Notes under the pieces: generated by a model
What the model was told of the DNA's origin: nothing
What the model saw: the letters and a program-made list of their open reading frames with translations, nothing else
The model's database searches: none
DNA from: Drosophila miranda
Taxonomy: Eukaryota > Arthropoda > Insecta > Diptera > Drosophilidae
NCBI RefSeq assembly: GCF_003369915.1
Contig: NC_046676.1
Location: 18,458,001 to 18,522,000, forward strand
DNA: 64,000 nt
Direction of reading: 5' to 3'
Program-made: the position numbers and the translations under genes
In this document: in pieces, positions 36,737 to 46,600 of the stretch
How the letters are laid out: each line of letters opens with the position of its first letter
How positions within the stretch are numbered: position 1 is the first letter of the stretch

Positions 36737-38309
36737 ATGTGGTCACTTAATTGTGCGTTTTTGCTGATGATCTTTATGATCAGCGGCTGTGCGGCGAAGG
36801 GATGTAAGTACAAGGGGGGAAAGAGAGGGGAGTAAAGGGAGAGTAATGTATTGTTTGCGCAGTTAAGATATTCTGTGAATACAATATGGCGTCTTTCGAC
36901 TATTTGGACGAGAGCAAGTTCAGTAGCTGGGAAATCGATCCCAGACTCTGCTCGTATTTGGTCTACGCCACTGGCGTGGGTGTGGATGGGGAGACTGGTA
37001 GTGTGAAGATCACGGACAGACATGGAATATTCGATAATGGTGAGAATACTATAGCATATCGATAGAACCGTATCTAAACACCACCACCAACATACTTAGA
37101 CCTTCTGAGCTTCGCTTCGATGACTCGGAGAGAAAACGTTAAGCGTTTGCTGGTCTCGATCGGCGGATGGCTAGAAGAGTCGAGCGACTTCTCCAAGATG
37201 GCAGCGGACTCTCGCAAACGGGAACGGTTCATAGCCTCGGTGATCGACTTCATATATGAGTGGCGCATGGACGGCATCCAGATCGACTGGCGCTATCCCA
37301 CGCAGCGCGGCGGCAAGCCTGAGGATCGGAAGAACTTTATTTTGTTGCTAAAAGAGTTAAAGACGATGTACGATAAATACGCTCCACATACCGCTCCGCT
37401 GCTGTCAAGACACTAATCAATATTCCGTTCTTCCCTAGGATCGATGGGCATGAATTTATTCTGATGGTGGCAGTTTTGGGGCGAACGGACAAGAGCACCC
37501 TGGAATACTATGACATTCCCAAATTGGTCCAGCATGTGCATTATGTCAACCTGATGTTCTACGACAATCGGGATCCGTATCAGATGCATCTCAGCTACAA
37601 CGCCCCACTCTCTGGCAAAAATGGCGTGATTGAATCCGTAAAGCTCTGGAAGAAGCTGAGCAAAGCGCCAGGGAAGCTGATTCTGAACATTCCCCTTTTC
37701 GTGCGCTCCTACATTATGGAAAACGGAAAGACCACCGTCGGTTCTCCCTGCAAGGGTCCGGGCCTCAAGACACCCCTGACCCGCAAGTCCGGCTTCATGA
37801 CCTATAACGAATGGTGCGTACAGGCAGACACGTGGACGCAGAAATTTGACGAGCAGGCACAGGTGCCGTATGCCTATAAGAACGACCATTGGATTAGCTT
37901 CGAGAATAACCGCAGCATCACGGAGAAGTTGAAGCTGCTGAAGTCCCAAAATCTTGGTGGCGCAATATCCTCTACAATCGATGCGGATGACTTTTCCGGC
38001 AAATGCGGAAAGCAACACGCCCTGGAACGGGTGATACTGGAAACCCTCGACCCCCAGACAGTCCTGGTGGATGTGGAACCTACAACAGAACCACCACCCT
38101 GTCTGAAAGATGGCGTGTTTCGCGACATTAATGATTGTCAGCTCTACTACGTGTGCTCAGCTGGCCAACGATCCGACTACGAATGCCGCTGGCAAGAATT
38201 CTTCGACGAGGCCAAGTCCGAATGCAGGCCCATGAAAGAGGTCAAATGTGAGGTATTGGAAGCCGCACTAAAAGCAAGAGAGTTACGCGCTAGTACCCGT
38301 TCTATGTAG
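36737..38309 (+). CDS. Chitinase-like protein 1, catalytic residues lost
   Basis: GH18-fold secreted protein. Exons 36737-36803, 36863-37039, 37100-37367 and 37439-38309 join in frame to 460 residues. Signal peptide (LNCAFLLMIFMISGCAA), GH18 barrel and a six-cysteine CBM14 near the C-terminus are all present. The catalytic segment reads MDGIQIDWRYP instead of FDGLDLDWEYP: the proton-donor Glu is Arg and the middle Asp is Gln. The MxYD strand reads NLMFYDNRD and the last barrel tryptophan motif reads AISSTIDADD. It is intact as a gene, so loss of catalysis with retained fold and chitin-binding domain suggests a lectin-like or regulatory role. D. melanogaster Cht12 is a candidate orthologue for this pair, not confirmed. 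Confidence 0.85.
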
Positions 38310-38948
38310 AATTGTTTCATCACGGATGCTAACACCTTTCCGCCATATTGATTCTTAAAATTGTCGAGTAGCCCACACCATTCATACGTATACCAACCAA
38401 ACTAACATACTTTACCAAATACTGAGCATATTAAATCTAATATCTGAAAGAATTTGCGCTTTTCTTTTCAAAGAACTAAAGGGTCCCACAATAGTTTCAG
38501 TCAAAGCTGAACGACAAGACAGCATATAGACATACTTACTATACGACCTCATTCATGATTCATTTGGTGCACTTCTAGATTTGTATACCTTTTAGATTCT
38601 AGGCAAATGAAAACACTCTTCTATTTGATATTTTATCCAGAACACAGCATACGATGCGAGTACTGTCAGAAAAGCGTAAAAATGTTCATTGAAATATTTC
38701 CCAAGCAATCTGGTTGCCTTTCTTTTCTTTGCCTTTTAGATTCGATAGAATTCACTATAACAGAATCGCCAGGACGGTTATTCAGAAACACATAATACTC
38801 CAAACTTTTCAACTCGCCTGATCTAAAATTTACAGAATATAAAACGGGAAAGTTACGAATCATCGGTTAAATTGAATATATTTGTTTGTGTTGTTTGGAT
38901 TATTAATACCGTAAATTTCAAGTTTTAATCTTTTGAATTGTGTTCATT
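38310..38948 (+). other. Spacer between the two chitinase-like genes
   Basis: AT-rich, with a TATAAAA word at 38838-38844 about 105 bases before the start codon of the second gene. The region just above the ATG repeats that of the first copy. Confidence 0.5.
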
Positions 38949-40571
38949 ATGTGGTCACTTAATTGTGCGTTTGTGCTGATGATCTTCATGATCTACGGCT
39001 GTGCGGCGAAGGATTGTAAGTACAAGAGCGGAAAGAGAGGGGAGTAAAGGGGAATCCCAGAGAGTAAAGTATTGTTTGCGCAGTTAAGATATTCTGCCAA
39101 TACGATGTGGGGTCCTACTACTATAAGAATTCGAGCAAGTTCTTTTCCTGGAACATCGATCTCAGGCTCTGCACGCATTTGGTCTACGGCACTGGCGTGG
39201 GTGTGGATGGGGAGACTGGCGAAGTGACGATCACTGACAAGTATCTGCTGGTCGAAAATGGTGAGAATAGATCAATTCTACATGTGTACATGGGGGGATG
39301 GGATTCAACCTAACCTTCTCGGACTGTACCCTCAGATATGTTGAATGTCGCACACCGCCTCAAGCGAGACAACGTTAAAAAGGTAATGTTCACAATAGGC
39401 GGATGGCTAGAGGAGTCGAGCGACTTCTCCAAGATGGCAGCGGACGCTCGCAAGCGGGATAGGTTCTTCACGTCGCTGGTCGAATTCATGTACGAGTGGC
39501 GCTTCGATGGCGTCCAGATCGACTGGCGTTATCCCACGCAGCGCGGCGGCAAGCCTGAGGATCGGAAGAACTTTATTCTATTGCTGGAGGAGCTGAAGAT
39601 AATGTACGTAGCTTTGAGCCACGGCACAGCTCTTGTGCAACCACTAATAGCTCCCGTTCTTCCCGTTCTCTAGTTGCCAGGAGCATCAATTTATTCTGAT
39701 GGTGGCAGTTTTGGGGCGAACTGACAAGAGCACCCTAGAGTGGTACGACATTCCCAAACTGGTCCAGTATGTGCACTATATTAACCTAATGCACCACGAC
39801 AATCGGGATCCGTATCAGTTGCATCTCAGCTACAACGCCCCACTCTCAGGCGAAAACAGCGTGATTGAATCCGTAAAGATCTGGAAGCAGCTGGGCAAAG
39901 CGCCAGCGAAGCTAATCCTAAACATTCCCCTCTTCGTGCGCTCCTACATCATGGAAAACGAAAAGACCACCGTCGGTTCTCCCTGCAAGGGTCCGGGCCT
40001 CAAGACACCCCTGACCCGCGAGCCCGGCTTTATGACCTACGGTGAATGGTGCATGTACGCAAGCTCGTGGACGCAGAAATTTGATGAGCAGGCACAGGTG
40101 CCGTACGCCTACAAAGGCAACCATTGGATTAGCTACGAGAATGCCCGCAGCATCTGGGCGAAGATGCATCTGCTGAAGTCAAATAACCTGGGCGGCGCCA
40201 TGGCCTGGACGATCGATTCGGATGACTATCACGGCAAGTGCGGAGAGAGCCACAGCCTAGGACGTGTCATCCTCACCGCCCTTGGTGACGTCAGTATTCT
40301 GGCTCCCGAAGAGCCCACAACGGAGTCAATGGGTCTCTGCCCGAAAAATGGGTTCTTTCGCCAACTCTGGGATTGCCAGCTCTACTACGAGTGCCGCAAT
40401 GGAGAGCGCATCGACTACGAGTGCCTGAAGGGCTTTTACTTCGATGAGTCCAGGATCGAATGCATGCCAAAGGCGATGGTGAAGTGTGATCAGAACTTTG
40501 TCACCTGGCGACCGGGCCAGCCGCTCTACAACTTCGAGAACATGCCTGTGAATCTCAAGATTGTCGAATAG
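38949..40571 (+). CDS. Chitinase-like protein 2, catalytic residues lost
   Basis: Tandem paralogue of the gene at 36737. Exons 38949-39015, 39084-39260, 39336-39603 and 39674-40571 join to 469 residues. The first three exons have lengths identical to those of its neighbour (67, 177 and 268 nt). Signal peptide, GH18 barrel and CBM14 (six cysteines, CPKNGFF start) are present. The catalytic segment is FDGVQIDWRYP (Glu to Arg, Asp to Gln), and the substrate-contact tyrosine of MxYD is also gone (NLMHHDNRD), though the final AWTIDSDD tryptophan is kept. The intron 1 sequence is also very similar to that of the neighbour. The stop is 60 bases from that of the convergent Cht8-like gene. AATAAA at about 40596. 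Confidence 0.85.
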
Positions 40572-40631
40572 CCCGATAAGTATTAAGTGTATCAAATAAA
40601 AAACATCGAAACGGATAAAATGTGGGCATGG

Positions 40632-42194
40632 TTAGCACTTTACTGAGGCGGAGTAGTTACAGCCGTCAGTGTGGGGGTCGAAGCTGAGCCCAGTGGGGCA
40701 GTCGAAGCTGTGGGTGATCCCTCCATTGCAGTAGTAGAACTTGGAGCAGTTGTGGGGGTCACGTACAAAGCCAGTCGGGCCATCAGCCAGGCAGCTGAAT
40801 CCCTCTTTCTCCTCCTCCTCATCCAACTCCTTACTCGGTTCGGGAGTCAGACCTGTGGGGGTATCGCTGCCGAACAGCACTCGATTGATCGCGTGGACCA
40901 AGGGGTAGCGTTCCTGGCCGCAGGTGCCATGAAAATCGTCGGATTCCAGGGACCAGATCATGATGCCGCCCAAGTGGTGATCCACCACATACTGGGCCTT
41001 GAGCGAGAGACTGCGTGGATTCTCATAGCCCACCCACTGACGCTGCCTGTAGGCATAGGGAACCTGCTGGTCCGTCTCCCACTTCTCGGTCCAATCCTCC
41101 TGCTGCATCAGCTCGCAGAGCTCGTTGTAGCCTAGAACGCCCGGTTCGCGGGAATATTTTCCAGCAATGCCGCGTCCAATGTGCGGAGAACCCGGCTCAT
41201 GGCTATCGGCCGAAGCCAAGGTGAAGGAGCGTCCATAAAAGGGGACACCGAGAACCAGTTTCTCCGGTGGAGCACCCGCATTCAGCCAGTACTTGAATAT
41301 GGCATCCACATTGAGCTGCTTCTGGCGTTCGCTTTTATCGCTGGCAGCGGGATACAGGGGGGCATTGATGCCGACCACCTCATCCCAGGGCCCATGAAGA
41401 TCGTAGGCCATTACATTGATCAGGTCCAGATAGGGGACAATGGCTGGGATTTCATAAGATGTTTCGGCAGAGAACTGAGCTGATCCGACGGCGGCACTGA
41501 GAATATAGCTAAAGGGTTCGAGCCTGGGAAACGTAGAGTGCTCGTGTCAGACAGCAGAACAGTCTATGAACAGACATCCCATATACATTACCCCTCTTTA
41601 AGTTCCTTCAGCAAGGTAATATAGTTGGTGCGATCCTCGTTATCCAGGCTATGACGCTGACCCGGATATTCCCAGTCCAGATCCAGCCCGTCGAAGCCGT
41701 GTCGCTGCAGAAAGTGGACCACATCATTCACAAAACGAGCCCGCTTCTCGGCATCTGCGGCCACGATTGAGAACTTCTTTGAGCCCTCGTTCCAGCCGCC
41801 AATGGCCGCCAACGTTTTCAGTGTGGGATTTTTGAGCTTGAGGGCGTTGAAGCTCTTGATGTTGCCACGGCCACTGTTGTCCTCCAAGTCGAGATAGGAG
41901 TCGATGACGCGCAGTTGTCCGCTCTCCTCGATGCCCAGGAAGGCATATATTAAGTGGGTGCACAGAAACGGATCGATATCCTCTACACCGAACTGGCCTG
42001 TGCCTGGTCGGTACACTGACCAGGTGCCCTGATAGCAGACGACGTGCTCTGCAAACGTTGGGATTAGGCATCGTTGGCCATCGGAGGGTAGATGGTGACT
42101 ACTTACTTGACACATTGCCTTGAGCGACTGACGATGCAGCCATCAGGACTGCCCCGAGCAGCAGCACTAGAATTTCCGATGATCGTATCCACAT
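40632..42194 (-). CDS. Chitinase, group IV, with chitin-binding domain (Cht8-like)
   Basis: Minus-strand secreted chitinase. Exons 42194-42107, 42048-41592 and 41523-40632 join in frame to 478 residues (I recall fly Cht8 as about 476). Signal peptide (ILVLLLGAVLMAASSVAQ), then VVCYQGTWSVYR, the AAIGGWNEGS motif, intact catalytic FDGLDLDWEYP, NVMAYDLHGPWD and IMIWSLESDD. An acidic Glu-rich linker (residues ~405-425) precedes a CBM14 domain ending in NYSASVKC. Its intron positions differ from those of the four plus-strand genes, so it is the more distant member of the cluster. Confidence 0.88.
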
Positions 42195-42276
42195 TTCTCT
42201 TTGTGAAACTCGTTCTGCATTGATCGAACTTTCCGTCGAGATTGCGACTTTTATACGAACGAGATTATTGATAAGG
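42195..42276 (-). promoter_or_regulatory. Cht8-like core promoter
   Basis: On the minus strand TATAAAA (42255-42249) lies about 55 bases upstream of the start codon, and a CTTATC (GATAAG) word lies at about 42271-42276. This repeats the TATA plus GATA layout of Cht9 and the Cht4-like gene. Confidence 0.55.
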
Positions 42277-42481
42277 AGTGCAAGTTGTTGTAAAATGTAT
42301 TTACGTTATTTACTTTAGCAAAGAACATAATCGAAGTGTTCATATACTTGCGCCGGACAGCAAGGCAAACACAGGTCCAACACGATTACACACTTAAGGA
42401 GGTTGAAGGCCAATGCCTGGTCTCCGAAACAATAATAACTAAACGCTAGCGCTGGCCCAAACCCAGCGACGACGAGAGCCT

Positions 42482-43001
42482 CTAGAACTTCTTCAGCTTG
42501 GAGAGTTGATTGTTGCGGCGCAGGGCCAGCTTTCGCAGCCGTCTCCAGTATTGCTTCGAATTGGGATCGAGCTCGTCCAGGGGTATTATCCGCTCTGTGT
42601 TAAGGGTCCACAGCCAGTCGGGGTATTCTGCATCCGGTTTAATCTGAAGGTACACCAAAACGATGAGAGCTTGATAGTCTCATACCCTCTCCGGGGCACT
42701 CACCTTGACGTCCTGGCCAGTCTTTAGGTAGTTACTGCCACACACATAGCCCACCAGTTTGTTGGCGTCTGTTTCTACTGGAATGACCTTCTTTTCCATA
42801 ATGGGGCCAAGCTTTCCCACTTTCTTCTTTTTCGCCGCTGCATTGCACGGATAAAGGTAGAGTTGATCTGATTTACGATTTCTGAGATTGAGGCTCACCT
42901 GGTGCCGCCGGCTTGACAGCGTAACAACGTGTTGATGTTGCCAGTGCTGGAGCGATCACACGCTGTCTCAGCATAGCTAATGCCGCAGTTAAGCTACTCA
43001 T
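42482..43001 (-). CDS. mRpL54: Mitochondrial large-subunit ribosomal protein L54
   Basis: Component of the mitochondrial 54S/39S ribosomal subunit (mL54). Exons 43001-42899, 42837-42704 and 42643-42482 join to 132 residues. An Arg/Ala-rich, acid-free N-terminus (LAMLRQRVIAPALATSTRCYA) is a typical mitochondrial presequence. The mature part has GKLGPIMEKKVIPVETDANKL-type sequence, YVCGSNYLKTGQDVK, and the family hallmark YPDWLWTLN followed by KQYWRRLRKLALRRNNQ. It is transcribed divergently from the COA1-like gene at 43407. Confidence 0.93.
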
Positions 43002-43406
43002 ATTTATGCACTTCTGGTTTCGCTTCAATTTAATTGAAAAATAACCATTTAATTGCTGAAACTTCTGTTTTGTTGTATAATCTGCGAACGCGGCAACACT
43101 CCAGCCCTGGTATGCGAAGGTATGGCCACGCCACAACATAGAGATGGACACTCACGAGATATATCGCTAATCAAATTTAAACTCCGACATAAATTTGCCT
43201 TTTCCTTCTTTTTAAGTTAATACATTAAATCTCATGCCAAATGGGAATATATAAAGGGAAGTAGTACTAAATGTCTCTGATTCTTTTTTATCAGATATCC
43301 CCTAGTCAGTGAACCATCAATACTATCGAATGAACCCAAATCCACCTCTATGTCAGCGCCGGTTATAACAAATTACACAAGTAAAAAAAAAATAATATAA
43401 TCAAAA
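43002..43406. promoter_or_regulatory. Divergent promoter region of mRpL54 and COA1-like gene
   Basis: 405 bases between two oppositely transcribed start codons. No TATA box was found at a sensible distance on either side, as expected for housekeeping genes. It also contains the 5' UTRs. Confidence 0.55.
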
Positions 43407-44039
43407 ATGCCGGGATTTCGAATGCCCTCCAACAAGACCCTGGGAAACATATGCGTTTACGGCGCTGTTGCATCCATATCAGCGGTCATGTACATGCGCT
43501 GGAGGATGGAGGATCGCGTCAGATCCTGTGATTACTACAAGCTGGCCATCAGTGCCCTGAGACACCACAAGGGAGCTGTGAAGCTGTTGGGTGAACCTAT
43601 AAGAGAGTCGGGCATTGATCTTTCCAACGCAAATAACAACTGCAATGCGGAGAAGGCACAATTGGAGGTCTCAGTGCATGGCAGCAACGACAAAGGTAAG
43701 CTTAAGGAAGAGAAGATGTACCTTTACTGAGAATTTCACCACTTCTCTGCAGGAACCCTGTACTTCTGGGCGACCAATCTACCAGACAAAGGCTGGCTGA
43801 TTGACCGACTGGAACTGGAAACAATGCGTAATCCAGATAAGCGTTTTCTCCTCAAGAAATCCGAAAAGTCCGAGCTAGACTATGTTCTGCCCGAGGCTCA
43901 TAGCCCACAGCAGTGGGAGAATGCCATATTGCCCAATCCGCCACAGCAGACAGAAGCCTCGCAGCAGGACAACGTAACGAAGAAGATTTATGAACAGCCC
44001 CTAAACGAACGACCACAACCACAGGAGGCAGGACACTGA
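43407..44039 (+). CDS. COA1/TIMM21-family mitochondrial inner-membrane protein
   Basis: Exons 43407-43695 and 43753-44039 join to 191 residues. A single N-terminal membrane segment (ICVYGAVASISAVMYM, about residues 14-30) is followed by an intermembrane-space domain with YYKLAISALRHH, a LGEPI motif and LEVSVHGSNDKGTLYFWA. That pattern fits the cytochrome-oxidase assembly factor 1 family (conserved tyrosine-leucine helix, LGxP turn, then beta strands of the form V-G-x-x-G-x-L). The C-terminal 60 residues are Gln/Pro-rich and probably disordered. It shares a ~400 bp divergent promoter with mRpL54. The family assignment is by motif recall only. Confidence 0.65.
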
Positions 44040-44983
44040 AAGAGCCATTAAATGGGTTATAGAAATGTAGTAACAATTTCCGATTTAGTTAGTTTATTCT
44101 CATTAAATTTTACTAATTCAAGCAATCTTAAATGTTTAATATTTAAGTTATTTTAATTACACATTTATTGTTGTTGTTTTACAAAAATTAAAGTCTTTCG
44201 TTATTGAAAAGCTGGCTAAAATGTCAATTATTTTGCTTCCTATGCTAGTAATCGGGGAAGTGTTTGAGTTGAGTAAACTTGACGGGATGAATGTAGGTAG
44301 TACTATTGAGGTGTTACTGTGGATGTGGACTCTAAAAATAGTTGAAACACATTCTATCGGAGGCGCAGTTCCAAGTGCAAGTGCAGTCCAAGTCGAGCAC
44401 TCTTGCAATTGGACGGGACGGTCACGTGCCCACACACGAGCTGCTCATATTGTGTTTGTCTTGTCTTGTTTTAGAATTAGAATAATACATAAGTCAAGAG
44501 TACTCGTACCGTACATGATAAAAACCGCGTTTAATGCTCATCTTAAACGATAAAGGCGACAATTGGTGGCGACTGACTGACTGTGACCCCAAACGAGGCA
44601 ACAGCGCATCATTCATTGTCCAAATCCATTTAATTGAATCATCTCGGATCGTAATTAAATATATCTATATAACTATGCATGTGCATTCATCGTTAGTTTA
44701 GTTATATATAACACATTGTAAATACACGTTGTATATATGCATGTATGTATATGTATGTATGTATGTTGTATATAGGCAAATTACAGACATTTAGTTTAAA
44801 GTTGTATTCGTGATCGTGTACTGTTCCTTCTGTTCCTCGGATGTTATAATGTTAATGCTGCTGTTTCTTCAGTTACATATCTCGTCGCTTGGCCATTGCA
44901 AGTGGAAGACTGTTGGGTCGCTTAGTCGAATGCTGTTGTGTCCCCTCCGCCTCCGCCTCCGCTTCCGCTTGCAGCTCCTGGTC
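44040..44983. other. Convergent 3' UTRs of COA1-like gene and cpa
   Basis: AT-rich, with TGTATGTA-type repeats near 44730-44770. No gene is supported. Confidence 0.5.
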
Positions 44984-46123
44984 TTATTGCGTTTTCAGCT
45001 CCTTGCCAATGCTGTACGAGACGATTTTGCTCCAGTCGATCTTGGTCCTGGTTATGGGCAGTTGGCGGCGCATTGCCTTGAAAGTTGTGTCCGACATCGT
45101 TTGATAATTCTCCGAAATGGCCAATTGGTACTCGTTTTCGGCCTCCTCGATGAGGCGCATCACTTCCTTGGCCATCTGCTGCTCGTTGGTGACCACTACA
45201 CTCTCGCGGCACTCCTTGGAGGACACTAGCTGAACGTTCCCGTCCTCGTAGTAGTGGACCTGCACCTTCAACACGCCCTTCAGCTCGGCCAGGCCACTGC
45301 CCGCCTGGAAGGTTACGTGCCACTGCGAACGCCATCGGCCGTTCCAGTAGTTCTTCGGCTGGAACTGGTGGTCCTCAATGCAAATGATTAGCGTGATCTG
45401 GTTTCCCTGCGACTTTCCAAAAACCGAGCTGACCTGCAAACCCAAAAATTACGTTATTGTGTGCTTTAACAATGGATTCGCTCCTTTACCCCGTGTCTAT
45501 AGTGACAGGCAGTGTATGCAAGCGTCTCCAAGTCCAGGGCCGCCCTCCACGGCTCTGAATCGGCATCCGCCTCCACATCCTGGTAGTCGGAGGCCTCTTT
45601 CCGTAGGTGGTCGTACTTAAAGGCCTTGTTTGTACGTGGATCATAGAAGCGACCGTTGCCTGAAAGATTATTTCGTTGCCTTATCAGTGGGAAAAGGAAA
45701 GTCTCTGGCTTTTGGTATGTATACTTCACCAAAGACGAACACCCGAAAGATATCAACAAAGTCGAACTGTTTGGGGTTCGTGACTCACAATTAAGTGTCA
45801 GCATTGCAGGCGAGGGGGGATGGGATCGCTGCTGCATGACTATGCCCATATATGGGCAGATTCACTGATGCCTGATACTAACCCAAATCGTTGAACTCCG
45901 ATATAATGGCGCTATGGTTGCTGTTCTCGATGCGCACCGGTGTCAGCTGGTCCTTGTTGTACTGTGAGAAGGCGTGGCTGGCACCGTCCTTCAGCAGGGC
46001 GTCGTTCTTTAGGAGCTCGCGCACATCGTTGAACACCTCGTTGAACTCGCCGGGCGGAGCGTGCAGAATGAAGTCGGACACAATGCGCACCTTTTCTGCA
46101 TCTGTAATCTGTGTTTGTTCCAT
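44984..46123 (-). CDS. cpa: F-actin-capping protein subunit alpha
   Basis: Forms the CapZ heterodimer with cpb and blocks actin barbed ends. Exons on the minus strand are 46123-45883, 45659-45490 and 45433-44984, giving 286 residues, the standard length of the alpha subunit. Recognisable segments are [26 protein letters not shown] at the N-terminus (17 or more residues conserved across animals), the central [11 protein letters not shown] signature and the C-terminal [13 protein letters not shown] helix with its short 'tentacle' tail. The donor at 45882-45881 is GTTAGT and the others are standard. Fly cpa is needed to limit actin accumulation at adherens junctions. Its closeness to shg here may be coincidental. 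Confidence 0.95.
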
Positions 46124-46600
46124 AATTCCGTTGGTGATTCACGAAATCGGTGCAGGTGCAGGGGCAGGGGCAGTTGTTTGGTTTGTGTGTTCTTTTCTGC
46201 ACTCCTCGTTGCTCGTGCTCTCGTTTCTATGGCCGGTGCTGCTGGGCTGCGTTTAGTAGTAGTACTATACTGACAACTCAACTGTTTTTCTTAATGCTTT
46301 TCCTTTGATATGATATACAATATGTGATCTTTTTTCTCAAAATAGGACAACGATGACGATTCAGCAGGGCTGGAGAAACATCGATGGCACTATCGATGGT
46401 TTTGGAATTTGCGACAGATGGTTTTTCGATATATCGTTTGAGAGAAAATGAATTTAACCGCAGCGCACATAAAAATGAATAAACCAAATACCCCAACGAG
46501 AAACCGTTATAAATGGCATTCATAAATGTTCATAAATTCGATTTTAATATAACAGCTTACCGCTGCAGGTACAGCCGCATCTCTAAGAGAGTTGCAAGGT
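46124..46600. other. cpa 5' region
   Basis: Probable 5' UTR and promoter of cpa (minus strand). No TATA box at a suitable spacing and no other gene was seen. Confidence 0.4.
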
